64,000 bases of DNA from Candidatus Streptomyces philanthi (GTDB lineage: Bacteria > Actinomycetota > Actinomycetes > Streptomycetales > Streptomycetaceae): the NCBI GenBank assembly GCA_018114805.1, contig CP073042.1, positions 4,943,501 through 5,007,500 on the forward strand, in the 5' to 3' direction. Positions within the stretch are counted from its first letter, which is position 1. Each line of letters begins with the position of its first letter. Shown here in pieces: positions 8,216 through 17,201 of this stretch. A program made the position numbers and the translations under genes. Below the pieces are notes generated by a model, which did not search any database, had not been told where the DNA came from, and was given only the letters and a program-made list of their open reading frames with translations.

Positions 8216-10030
8216 TTGCCCCCTTCCTCCTCCCCGAACAGTTCCACCGCCGGTTACGACCTTCTCCTACGCCTCCTCCTGGGGGTGCTCGCGATCGTCG
8301 TCCCCCTGGCCCACCTCACCTGGCTCTTGGGCAACATCACTGCCTACCTCACCGGGACCAACTCGGCTCCCTACCAACCGACCGCCGCTCTGCTTCACCC
8401 CGCGCAGGTCTGGCCCGAGGCGGGAGAAACCTTCCTGCTGATCGGCGCCCGCATCGTGCCCGCCCTTCTGCTCCTGACACTCGGGGCGGCGGCAGGCGTC
8501 ATCTGGATTCGCCACCACAACCGCGGCGGCGGCCGGAAGAAGAAGATCACCGGCATGGCCAAGGCCCGGGACATCGCGCCCTTGATAGCCAAGGCGAACA
8601 CCGACAAGGCCCGGTCGCTGCGACCGAGTCTGAAGGGCGCCAAGCACTTGGACGCGAAGGACACCGGCGTCCTCCTGGGTAACCTGCAGGGCACCAGGCA
8701 CCAGGCACCAGGCACCAGGCACCAGGCACCAGGCACCAGGTGCGGATGGGGTTCCAGGATGTCGCCGTGGCGATCATGGCGCCGCGGTTCGGCAAAACCA
8801 CCTCCCTCGCAATCCCCTCCGTGTTGAACGCCCCCGGTCCGGTGCTGCTCACCAGCAACAAGGCCGCCGGTGACGCCTTCACCGCCACCTACGAAGCGCG
8901 GGCAAAAGCGGGACGGGTGTGGAGCATGGACCCCCAGCAGATCGCTCACGCCGACCGCGCGATGTGGTGCAATCCCCTGGCCAGCGCGAAGACCTTGGAC
9001 GGCGCCAGCCGGTTGGCCGGCCACTTCCTCGCCGCCAGCGTCGACGCCTCCCAGCAAGGTGACTTCTGGTCCAAGGCTGGCTCCAACATTCTCAGCCAGT
9101 TGTTCCTAGCCGCCGCTCTGGACGAGCGCCCCATCACCGACGTCATGCAGTGGCTGGCCTTCCCGGCCGACCGCGCCCCGCTCGACATCCTGCGTGATCA
9201 CGACTTCGCCGCCGTGGCCGCTCAGCTCAAGGGCACCGTCGAGGGGCCACCCGAAACACGCGATGGCATCTTCGAAACCGCCCGCCAGTACGCCGCCGCC
9301 CTCCTCAACGCCGAGATCGCAGCCTGGGTCACCCCCAGCGAGGGAGCCCCCGAGTTCCGGCCGGAGCAGTTCGTCACCTCCACCGACACGCTCTTCCTGC
9401 TCAGCAAGGACGGAGGCGGTGGCGCCTCCGGCCTTGATCGCGGCGTGCGCGGACGCGGTGATGCGCGCCGCCACAGCCCAGGCCGAGCGCGCCGGCGGGC
9501 GGCTGGACCCGCCGATGCTGGCGATCTTGGATGAAGCCGCCAACGTGTGCAAGATCAGCGATCTGCCGGATCTGTATTCGCACCTCGGCTCGCGCGGAAT
9601 CATCCCGATCACGATTCTGCAGTCCTACCGCCAGGGCCAGAAGGTCTGGGGGGACGCCGGGATGGACGCCCTGTGGTCCGCCTCGACGATCAAGGTCATC
9701 GGCAGCGGCATCGACGACCCTGACTTTGCGGACAAGCTCTCCCGGTTGATCGGTGACCACGACACCGAGACCGTCTCGACCTCGCACTCGGAGTCCGGGA
9801 AGTCCACCTCGATCAGCATGCGGCAGGAGCGGATTCTGCCTGCCGACGCGATCCGCACCCTCTCCAAGGGCACCGCGCTGTGCTTCGCCACCGGCCTGCG
9901 CGCCGCCATGCTGGACCTGCGCCCCTGGTACCGAGAGCCCGGCGCGGGAGAGCTATCGGGCGGCCTCGGCGCGCGCGTCGAAGGCGATCACCGCCCGCGC
10001 TGTTGCCAAGCACACGCCCACCCAGGCTGA
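8216..10030 (+). CDS. VirD4/TraG-like conjugation coupling ATPase (out of frame at a heptamer repeat)
   Basis: N-terminal part (from TTG 8216) has two membrane segments (LLLRLLLGVLAIVVPLAHLT and a second at IVPALLLLTLGAAAGVIW) followed by a basic stretch RGGGRKKK. Then come the heptamer array at 8691-8739, and in a different frame VRMGFQDVAVAIMAPRFGKT with the Walker A motif PRFGKTTS, SNKAAGDAFTATYEARAKAG, GDFWSKAGSNILSQLFLAAA and, after another one-base shift at about 9427 (an extra G), the Walker B LAILDEAANVCKI, ILQSYRQGQKVWG and the C-terminal domain. This is the layout of type IV coupling proteins that pump DNA to the conjugation channel at the inner membrane. Roughly 600 residues. As written, no full-length protein is made. 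Confidence 0.8.
8691..8739. repeat. Heptanucleotide tandem array (GCACCAG)7 inside a coding region
   Basis: Seven perfect copies of GCACCAG. Since the unit is 7 bp, each copy gained or lost shifts the frame. The upstream frame and the downstream frame of the coupling ATPase match when the copy number is 2, 5 or 8, and not at 7. Confidence 0.95.
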
Positions 10031-10045
10031 CTTCGGACCGGCGGC

Positions 10046-10504
10046 ATGAGCACGGCCCGCCTGCACCTGGTGCCCGTCCGCTCCCGTGAGGCCAAGGAGT
10101 TCGTACGCCTGTGGCACCGCCACCACCGGCCACCGGTCGGACAGATCTTCTCCGTCGGCGCCGCCGACGAGACAGGCACCCTGCGGGCCGTGGCCGTGGT
10201 CGGCCGCCCCGTCGCACGGCACCTGGACGACGGCACCACCCTCGAAGTCACCCGGACCGCCAGCGACGGCACACCCTACACCAACTCCCTGCTCTACCGA
10301 GCCGCCTGGCGAGCGGCCAAGGCGCTCGGATACCGCCGGTTGATCACCTACACGCAGGCCGGTGAGAGCGGCGCCTCGCTGCGTGGCGCTGGTTGGCGCG
10401 TCCTGGCCCACCGCCCTCCTCGGCCGGGCTGGGACCGCCCCTCCCGCCCGTGGACCGACCAAGGCACCGCGCAGATCGCCCGCACGCTGTGGCAAGCCCC
10501 CTGA
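10046..10504 (+). CDS. XF1762 family protein
   Basis: Intact 152-residue protein starting MSTARLHLVPVRSREAKEFV. The body (LWHRHHRPPVGQIFSVGAAD, VVGRPVARHLDDGTTLEVTR, TNSLLYRAAWRAAKALGYRR, LITYTQAGESGASLRGAGWR) matches the XF1762 group, a GNAT-like family found in phages, plasmids and integrative elements. No biochemical function is established for it. The gene follows the coupling ATPase by 15 bases and shares its orientation, so it is probably part of the same operon. Confidence 0.8.
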   Translation: MSTARLHLVPVRSREAKEFVRLWHRHHRPPVGQIFSVGAADETGTLRAVAVVGRPVARHLDDGTTLEVTRTASDGTPYTNSLLYRAAWRAAKALGYRRLITYTQAGESGASLRGAGWRVLAHRPPRPGWDRPSRPWTDQGTAQIARTLWQAP

Positions 10505-10535
10505 CCCACCCCCTGACCCACCCCCTGACCCTGAC
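10501..10535. repeat. 12-bp direct repeats after the XF1762 gene
   Basis: Two perfect copies of CTGACCCACCCC (10501-10512 and 10513-10524) followed by a partial third (CTGACCC, then CTGAC). The first copy contains the XF1762 stop codon. Short tandem duplication or iteron-like spacing cannot be separated here. Confidence 0.8.
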
Positions 10536-10571
10536 GCGCCCTCGCGCCCTCACCGAACGGGAGACCCCGCC

Positions 10572-10925
10572 ATCCCCGAGCACCACATCGACCTACCTCA
10601 ACAGATTGACCATCTCCGCCACCTGGGAGATGAGTTCGTCACCTTGCACACCACCGTCAACACCCTGGAGGCACGGCCCGGCAGCGAGCTTCTGCAACCA
10701 CTGGCCAAGCTGGTTCGCGCCACCCAGGTGTTGGTGGTCCGCACGCTGGATCGGCTCGCCGTCCTAAACGCCAGCCAGTACCCGGCCGTGCCCGGAAGCC
10801 ACGCCTGCCTCAAGGGGCTCAGCGGAGCCGTGGCAACCGCCTCCCGCGCGGCCTACGAATTGGCAGAAGCCACGGCCGACAACCCGCTCGACGCCACCCC
10901 CGCCGACGGCCCCCCCAGTGGATGA
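10572..10925 (+). CDS. Hypothetical helical protein of the mobile module
   Basis: The frame reads IPEHHIDLPQQIDHLRHLGD, TTVNTLEARPGSELLQPLAK and AVATASRAAYELAEATADNP to a TGA at 10923. It is rich in helix formers and codon use fits its neighbours. The codon at the expected start is ATC, preceded by a good CGGGAG site, so either an ATG/GTG has been lost or initiation is elsewhere. The stop overlaps the GTG of the next gene. Function not recognised. Confidence 0.5.
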   Translation: MPEHHIDLPQQIDHLRHLGDEFVTLHTTVNTLEARPGSELLQPLAKLVRATQVLVVRTLDRLAVLNASQYPAVPGSHACLKGLSGAVATASRAAYELAEATADNPLDATPADGPPSG

Positions 10926-11397
10926 GGCAGCCATGCGCCGAGCCCAGCACTCCGAAGCCGGGCCCCTGCTCGCTAAGAGGCTGAGCACCGCCGCCCACCA
11001 CCTTGACCTGAGCGCGACCCTGTGTCACTACGCCGCGTTCGGCATCGCATGCGACCTCAAACATCACCCCGAACACCTCTCGCTGCCACAGGTGTCCGCC
11101 GCCCAATACAAGATGCTCGAAAAGATCGCCCCCGGCGGAACGCGCCGCTACATGTCCTTACGCGGTAGCGAAACCCTCATCGCCGGCGATGGAACACGCC
11201 TTCATCCAACTCCCTTCAACGCTCTACGAAAACACCGACTCATTCGCCCAAGCCACGTCTCCACGTTGGGAGACCGGCATATCGAGATCACCGCCGCCGG
11301 ACAACTTGTGCTGGACCTCCAAACCCCCGCCCGCGACCACATGGCGCCACTCAGCAACACGCCCATACCTCGTGTGACTAGCAGGAGACTCCGCTGA
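10918..11397 (+). CDS. Hypothetical protein of the mobile module
   Basis: Starts at GTG 10918 or ATG 10933 (MRRAQHSEAGPLLAKRL). The centre, SAAQYKMLEKIAPGGTRRYM and LHPTPFNALRKHRLIRPSHV, ending IEITAAGQLVLDLQ, resembles a winged-helix-like fold in which a short variable region is followed by a conserved turn (HxIxxTxxGxxVL). This is only a fold-level impression. Intact, 159 residues, translationally coupled to the previous gene. Confidence 0.5.
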   Translation: MDEAAMRRAQHSEAGPLLAKRLSTAAHHLDLSATLCHYAAFGIACDLKHHPEHLSLPQVSAAQYKMLEKIAPGGTRRYMSLRGSETLIAGDGTRLHPTPFNALRKHRLIRPSHVSTLGDRHIEITAAGQLVLDLQTPARDHMAPLSNTPIPRVTSRRLR

Positions 11398-11487
11398 CTC
11401 CTTAACCCGTTACGCCTCACACACAATCGACTATCCATGTGAACGACGTACCCAAAAGGTCGTAGAGCACACCGCCGTCGTCAGCGA

Positions 11488-12519
11488 TTGGCCTGCCCCC
11501 CCGTGTCGCTTCTCCGTTCCTCACCCACTGTGTTTCTCCTTCGCACCTCCGCGCAACCCCTTCTCTTAGAGTTCCCCACGTCCCCCGAATCCTCCTCTAC
11601 CGTCTCCCCGCGCTTTCGTGTCATCTCGTTGGGCGCAGGCGTCCAGTCCAGCGCGATGCTCGCCCTATCCGCCGAGGGCATACTCCCTCGGGTTGATTAC
11701 GCAATATTCGCTGACACGGGCTGGGAGCCCGCCGCCGTATACGTCCATCTAGACCGGCTAGAGAACGAGATCGCCGCACCTGCCGGCATACCCGTACTGC
11801 GTGTCACATCCGGGAACATTCGCGACGACGCGCTCGACCCAAACCGACGTTTTGCCTCCATGCCGCTCTACATTTTGAATCAGAATGGAAAGCCCGGCAT
11901 GACGCGATGCCAGTGCACCGGCGAATACAAAATCAAGCTCATCAAGAAAAAGCTCCGTGAAATCCTCGGATACCCTTACCCACAGCGCATCCTTAAGGGT
12001 GTTTACGTTGACCAGTGGGTTGGTATATCGACTGACAAATTTCATCTAGCCAAGGACGCTGACGTCCGCTACATGCGCAACACCCACCCCCTCATCGACA
12101 TAGGCTGGTCACGCCAAGACTGTGTTGCATACCTAACCTCCATCGGCCTCGCCGATACACCCAAATCATCATGCCTCGGGTGCCCCTTTCACGGAAACGC
12201 GCAATGGCGCAACATCCGCGACAAGAACCCTGCCGAATGGCAGGACGTCGTGGAATTCGACGCCGCGATACGCCAGGGCAACGCCCGCGCCAACGCCAAC
12301 GGCAACCGACTCCTGGGGCAGGCATTCCTCCACCGCTCACGCGTGCCGCTCAACCAGGCCCCCATCGACCACATCACCGCTGCTGAGCGAGCTGCCCACC
12401 AGGAGGAGAGAGCCAGCGCGGACGAGTTGGAGAACGGCGTGCTGGATGGCTGCTCGCCCTGGGCGTGCCGCGGCGATGCGGACGAGGCGACACAGGACGA
12501 CTTCGGCCTGGCTTGTTGA
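11488..12519 (+). CDS. PAPS-reductase-like (PP-loop) protein of mobile-element type
   Basis: PP-loop motif in VISLGAGVQSSAMLALSAEG, followed by DYAIFADTGWEPAAVYVHLD, GMTRCQCTGEYKIKLIKKKL, and a C-terminal Cys pair SSCLGCPFHGNAQWRNIRDK. This is the N-type ATP pyrophosphatase fold of the phosphoadenosine phosphosulfate reductase family, in the version often carried by actinophages and integrative elements, not the sulfate-assimilation enzyme. The reaction in such elements is unknown; a role in DNA modification is sometimes supposed. The gene is visibly lower in G+C and uses more A/T-ending codons than its neighbours, a sign of a separate origin. Start is uncertain: the conserved part begins near 11610 and no ATG/GTG precedes it closely. 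Confidence 0.75.
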   Translation: MACPPVSLLRSSPTVFLLRTSAQPLLLEFPTSPESSSTVSPRFRVISLGAGVQSSAMLALSAEGILPRVDYAIFADTGWEPAAVYVHLDRLENEIAAPAGIPVLRVTSGNIRDDALDPNRRFASMPLYILNQNGKPGMTRCQCTGEYKIKLIKKKLREILGYPYPQRILKGVYVDQWVGISTDKFHLAKDADVRYMRNTHPLIDIGWSRQDCVAYLTSIGLADTPKSSCLGCPFHGNAQWRNIRDKNPAEWQDVVEFDAAIRQGNARANANGNRLLGQAFLHRSRVPLNQAPIDHITAAERAAHQEERASADELENGVLDGCSPWACRGDADEATQDDFGLAC

Positions 12520-13607
12520 TTCTTGACCTCTTCGTCGGAGCGGGGGGGGGGGGCTGGAGTCACGCACTGACGGTCCTCGGAGCGCGTGATGTGGGTTTGG
12601 AATGGGATGAGGCGGCCTGCAAGCCCCGCGCCGCTGCTGGGCAGTTGACCGTGCGGAGCGACGTGGCGCTGTATCCGACGTGGCCCTTCGTGGGACGCAC
12701 GCGGGGGCTGATCGCCTCCCCGCCATGCCAGGCATGGAGCATGGCCGGCCGACGCCTGGGGCTAGTAGACCAGCCGTTGGTGCATGCGGCGGTCAATGAC
12801 CTTGCAGCCGGGCGCGACACCCGCGAGTGCCTCCTCGCGGCCTGCCGCGACCACCGTTCCCTTCTCGCGGCCGAACCGATGCGCTACCTGCACGCCCTGA
12901 ACACGGTCGGTGAGCCCGAGTGGGTCGCCCTGGAAGAGGTGCCGGCCGTCCTGCCGCTGTGGAAGCAGTACGCGGCCACCCTGCGCACCTGGGGGTTCTC
13001 GGCTTGGTGCGGCATCCTGACCGCCGCCGACTTCGGCGTTCCCCAGACACGCAGGCGAGCCATCCTCCTAGCCTCCCGAGTCCGACCGGCGCAGCCGCCC
13101 CTGCCCGCGCACACCCGCGATGCCGAACCCGCCTCCTTGTTCGGGCCGGGCCGCGACCGCTGGGTCAGCATGGCCTAGGCCCTGGGATGGGATCTACGTG
13201 ACCAGTCCCGCCCCACCACCCCGGCACCGGCCTTCCCCGCCGAGGCGCACCGGTGGTCTTGGTCGCTGCGCAGCAACAACCAGTCCCACGCCACCGTTCG
13301 AGCCCTCTAGGAGCCGGCGGGCACACTGTTCTTCGGGCACCGCGCGAACCAGTGCACCTGGGTCGCCACACCCGGCCCGGCCAACGCCACGGGCCCCGAC
13401 GGGCCAGCACTGCCGGAGCCGATCCAGATCACCGCCCGTGAGGCCGGCATCTTGCAGACCTTCCCCGCCGACTACCCCTGGGCCGGGAACAAAGGAGAGC
13501 AGTTCGCCCAGATCGGCAACGCCGTGCCGCCTCGGTTCGCCGCCCATCTCCTGGCCCCGTATCTCGGCGCCGCCTTCGACTCCGACGACTTCGCCTTGGC
13601 GGCGTGA
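12513..13607 (+). CDS. DNA (cytosine-5-)-methyltransferase with two in-frame TAG codons
   Basis: All key motifs of a C5 methyltransferase are in one frame: motif I in LDLFVGAGGGGW, motif IV IASPPCQAWSMAGRR with the catalytic Cys, ENV-like segment ALEEVP, motif VIII GVPQTRRRAILLASR, and motif IX/X near the end (LQTFPADYPWAGNKGEQFAQ, IGNAVPPRFAAHLL). In-frame TAG codons at 13176-13178 (SMA*ALGW) and 13308-13310 (VRAL*EPAG) cut the target-recognition part from the C-terminus. Motif I contains a run of twelve G. The 5' end overlaps the PAPS-reductase-like gene. Likely makes a modification protecting the element; as written it would end early. Confidence 0.8.
12542..12553. repeat. G12 homopolymer in methyltransferase motif I
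   Basis: Twelve consecutive G encode part of the glycine-rich SAM-binding motif. The current length keeps the frame, but the protein has two more glycines than the usual AGPGGW form. Confidence 0.9.
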
Positions 13608-14725
13608 TGGGCCACCGCGATGTTGCTCACGACGAAGGGGAGCTACCGTCCCCGCGCCCGGTGCGCTACGCCGAGCAAGCACTCCTTGGAGCTCTGCTTC
13701 TGTGCCCTGATCGTCTCGCGCCCATCGAGGCGATCATCGGGCCCGAGGCGTTCGACCACCACGCGCACAGTGCGCTGTTCACCGCGATACGCGCCCTGCC
13801 CGCACCCGAGATCGCCCACCACACCAGCACCTGGCTCAACCAGATCCTCACCACAGCCCACACCCAAGGGTTGGACGCCTCCTACCTCCACGCCCTCATC
13901 GCGCTCTGCCCACGAACGACGCACGCCACCGCGTACGCACGGATCGTGCAAGCCGACCACGTCCGACGCACCCTGCGCGAACGCGCCCAACGCCTGGCTC
14001 ACACCGCCACCGACGCCACCTTGCCCCGCCCCGTGACCGCCACCCTCGCCCAGCTCGACACACTCACCCTGTTCCTCGACGACCTCTCCACTCGGCTCCC
14101 CACTCACTCCGGCCCCCTACGCCACGGGGCCGCGCCACCGCCCGCCCGGGTGGCAGCCGAGGACGACCAGGTGGCGCTTGAGGAGGAGCGGCTGCTCCTT
14201 GCGAGCGCCGCCGCCTGGCCCGCCGAGGCCGGGGCGATGCGCTGGCTATCGGCGTGCGACTTCACCCACCCGCTGCACGCCGGCCTCTGGCACAGCCTCA
14301 CCACCTTGCTCCGCCGCAGCGAGCCCATCGACCCGGTGACCATATTGTGTGAAGCCCACCAGCAGGGCCTACTCGCTCGTGAGCCCGTAGAGCCCGGAGA
14401 CGTTGTGGCCCTCCTGGCGACACCAGCCGGCTCCGCACACCACTGGGGCGAGCGCATCCTGCAATGCGCCCTGCTCGCCACGGCATCCCACATCGGACAC
14501 CACATCCAGGCCCTGACCGACGACCCCGCCACCGGGATCCACCAGCTCGTCTTCAGCAGCCGCCGCGCCATCGGCAGCCTCCAAGCCCTCCGCGCCCGCT
14601 GGAACCAGGCCACCTGCCCAACACCCCAGCGTGGTGCTCGCGCACCAACCACCACAGCCGCCACACCCCGAGCCGGACCACCCCGACCAGCACCTACCAC
14701 CGCGCCACGGTCCCGTACGACGTGA
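13604..14725 (+). CDS. Protein with two DnaB N-terminal-like domains, no helicase domain
   Basis: Two copies of the DnaB N-terminal domain pattern are seen: first AEQALLGALLLCPDRLAPIE then FDHHAHSALFTAIRALPAPE; second EEERLLLASAAAWPAEAGAM then DFTHPLHAGLWHSLTTLLRR and DPVTILCEAHQQGLL. A replicative helicase would continue with a RecA-type ATPase with Walker A; here the protein ends in a Pro/Thr/Arg-rich tail after 373 residues. Such double-N proteins occur in actinobacterial integrative elements and may interact with the host replisome; that role is inference. GTG 13604 overlaps the methyltransferase TGA, so the two are coupled. Intact frame. Confidence 0.7.
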   Translation: MMGHRDVAHDEGELPSPRPVRYAEQALLGALLLCPDRLAPIEAIIGPEAFDHHAHSALFTAIRALPAPEIAHHTSTWLNQILTTAHTQGLDASYLHALIALCPRTTHATAYARIVQADHVRRTLRERAQRLAHTATDATLPRPVTATLAQLDTLTLFLDDLSTRLPTHSGPLRHGAAPPPARVAAEDDQVALEEERLLLASAAAWPAEAGAMRWLSACDFTHPLHAGLWHSLTTLLRRSEPIDPVTILCEAHQQGLLAREPVEPGDVVALLATPAGSAHHWGERILQCALLATASHIGHHIQALTDDPATGIHQLVFSSRRAIGSLQALRARWNQATCPTPQRGARAPTTTAATPRAGPPRPAPTTAPRSRTT

Positions 14726-14777
14726 TCACCACTGCGCCGCGGAACCTGCACCGCGCGCGGCACGAATCGAGCACTCC

Positions 14778-15270
14778 ATGTCCAACGCTGACGTACTGTT
14801 CACCGCTCACCCCACCCCACGCCACCGCGGTCATTGCCACGGCGTCCGGCGACCTGCATCTGGCCGCCGACGCACTTCTGGCCGCCCACGGCTTCGAGCC
14901 CGTCACCGAGCGCACCTGGGTCTTGGCCCGCGTCGACCACCTCGAGCCCTACTGGGCCAACCTCACCGCCCAGTCCATGGTCGGCAAGGGCATCGCGTTC
15001 CAGGTCGCACCTGAACTCCACAAGGTCATCAACACCCACACGTCCCAGGGCGAGCAGCCGGCGTCTTCCGCCCACCACGACCCGCTCACCAGGGGCATCG
15101 GCCCAGGCCCAGCAGATCCACAACGACCTGCGTCACGGCCGCCTCACCATCCACGCGCACGCCTACGACGGCCCCTCTACCGTCGCGGTGGGCACCTACC
15201 ACGACGGCCGAAGCGTCCACCTCCACGGTGAGGACCATCTCCGCGCGGTGACCGACGTCTTCCCCCCGTC
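14778..15270 (+). CDS. Hypothetical protein at the end of the mobile module (frameshifted)
   Basis: From ATG 14778 the protein reads MSNADVLFTAHPTP, then in a second frame HATAVIATASGDLHLAADAL, LLAAHGFEPVTERTWVLARV and VGKGIAFQVAPELHKVINTH, then after another shift near 15095 AQAQQIHNDLRHGRLTIHAH, TVAVGTYHDGRSVHLHGEDH and LRAVTDVF. Two indels break it. The end is not certain and lies about 15255-15300. Function not recognised; same orientation as the module. Confidence 0.5.
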
Positions 15271-15673
15271 CCCCCCCGGCCGGCTTCCATCCCTTCCATC
15301 GCGATGCGGGCCGTCGCGTCGACTATGTGGGCGGCGAGTCCTTGCGCGGATTCCGCATGGCCTCGTCGAGCGACCCTTTCTCGCTGTTCGTGACGGCGTT
15401 GTTCGGCCGCCTGAGTCTCGGGAGGGGCTGCGGCCGGCATCGCCCGTGCAGGCCACATTAACCGGGCGCTGCGAAGCCCATGTCTGCGGGCTGGAACGTC
15501 TCTTTACCCACCTTCGGTGCGGCCCGCTCCGCACCCGACAGGACAGCGGTGAGCGGAGTGCCGGGCAAGGGCAGACGCGCTGGATGAGATTCCGCGCATG
15601 CAGTAGGGAAGGGCTGCGTGCCCGGCCGGCCTACGGCCCCGGCCATCCCCGCCACCGCTCTTGGGAGCAGAAA

Positions 15674-15715
15674 GAGCCGGCCGGCCCCACCAGTCGGGGT
15701 GGGGCCGGCCGGCTC
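15674..15715. terminator. Bidirectional hairpin terminator
   Basis: A perfect 18-bp inverted repeat (GAGCCGGCCGGCCCCACC and its complement) with a 6-nt loop stands between the plus-strand mobile module and the minus-strand hydrolase remnant, so it probably ends transcription from both sides. Confidence 0.85.
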
Positions 15716-15754
15716 ACAAGCTGGGATGTGGTCAGCTCACGGCAGGCGCACGGG

Positions 15755-16580
15755 TCAGCCGACCTGAGGCACGAGGTCTGGCGTGGCCGCCGGTACGGGT
15801 ACGGGGAGGTTGAGGGCCGTACGGGGCTTGCCCGCCGGCGTGCGGCAGGTGAGGTCCTTGGCCGGCAGCTTGCCGGTGGTCAGGTAGCTGGTGGTGGGCT
15901 TGTCGGCGCAGGAACCGCTGCCGTAGATGCCGTGGCCCTCACCGTCGAGCACGGTGACCATGCGGGAGCCCTTGAGCGCGCGGTGCGCGCCCTTGGCGCT
16001 GTCCAGTGGGGTCTGCGGGTCCCGCTCGTTTTGCACGATGAGCGCGCCGATCTTGTTGTTGACCTCGGTGGCGGGCTCGCTGCCCTTGCTCCAGAACGCG
16101 CACGGCGTGATGTTCGACGCGATGTCGCCGTACAGCGGGTAGCGGGCCTTGTCGCGGATCGCGTCACGGCGGTACTGCTCGGGATCGCGCGGCCAGTCAC
16201 GGCCTTCAGAGCACACCACCGCACAGAAGCTCGTCGAGCCGTTGTCGCTGTTCTCTCCGCCGAACCGCGGCGGCATCGGCCGCGTGATGGACCGCGGCAC
16301 CCGGGGCGGCGTGGCCGTGCGACTCGCGGCGGCACGCTTCAGCCCGGCGATTGCCTCCGCGGCGGTGTGCACGTAAAAGAACATCGGGTGGTAGCCGCGA
16401 AACTCATCGGCGGTGACGGGCACGCCGTCGGCGATGATGGGCTCGTTTTCGGCACGCTTCACCAAGTCCCAGAAGGTGTCGCGGACCTTTTGCGGCGTGT
16501 CGCCGAGCCGGAACTCCTCGTCCCGCTTGGCGGTCTACTCGGTCCACCGGTCGAACGCCGGCTCGGCCCCTCGCCCGGTG
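15755..16580 (-). pseudogene. TAP-like alpha/beta hydrolase, C-terminal half with in-frame TAG
   Basis: The sequence RGYHPMFFYVHTAAEAIAGL, CSEGRDWPRDPEQYRRDAIR, IGALIVQNERDPQTPLDSAK, GSRMVTVLDGEGHGIYGSGS is the C-terminal catalytic half of secreted tripeptidyl-aminopeptidase-type hydrolases, with the Asp (NERDPQTP) and His (GEGHG) of the triad. The serine nucleophile elbow and signal peptide are missing. An in-frame TAG occurs at 16535-16537 (FDRWTE*TAKRDEEF), and upstream of about 16580 the similarity is lost. It is a dead remnant. Confidence 0.75.
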
Positions 16581-17196
16581 TGACGGGTCAGACGTGCCGT
16601 GCGGGCGTCCCGGCGTGGCCTGGCGTCGCTTCCTCAAGGGGCGGAGCGTGCTGCACCAGTTGGCCTCGGGTTATGTATTTCTGGGAAGGTTGCTTCGTTT
16701 CGGTGGGTGCAAGGTGTGTGTTCACCGGAGCCCTCGGTACGGGGCAGGCGTGGGTACGTCCTGTTCCCAGCCAAGGCACTGGCGCCCGATGCGGTCGACA
16801 CCATGCTGGCGCACCACACTGAGTGGTTGCCTGTTCTGCTGAAGTCCTGGTCAGGAAGTTCAGCCGCGGCCGCGCGCGCCCCGGGTGTTCCGTCATAAGC
16901 CCGCCCCTTCCTTGGCCCAACGGGCCGTGGCGAAGCGAGTGTTTGCTGGTGCTGTGGCCGCGTGGGTTCGCCGGGTCGGTGGTCATGACGGTCGGATGGG
17001 AGTGAAGTTCATTCCACCGTTGGAATTGCGCTGGCTGACCCTGCCCGAGTGTGCAGACTGGCCGATCCGGAAAGGCGGAAGCTGTGGCAGGCGGCTAGAA
17101 CAATCCGGCGAACCTGCGCGGGCAGGCCACGAGACATACGAGTGGGTCTCGGACGGTCGTCGATGTCCGGGGCCCACTGGCGTTCCGCTTTAGCGG
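16581..17196. other. No recognisable gene
   Basis: Open frames on the plus strand lack any recognisable domain. The front half of the hydrolase is not here, so this stretch joins the truncated hydrolase to the 3' end of the ABC permease gene. Confidence 0.4.
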
Positions 17197-17201
17197 CGCG
17201 G

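Noticed and set aside
8691..8739. CRISPR-like or iteron array
   Set aside because: The units are contiguous 7-mers without spacers and lie inside an open reading frame, so a simple sequence repeat in a gene is the right description.
14834..16822. 662-codon open frame on the plus strand
   Set aside because: Only its first part is sensible; it runs through a strong terminator and antisense to the hydrolase remnant, so it is a frame artefact.
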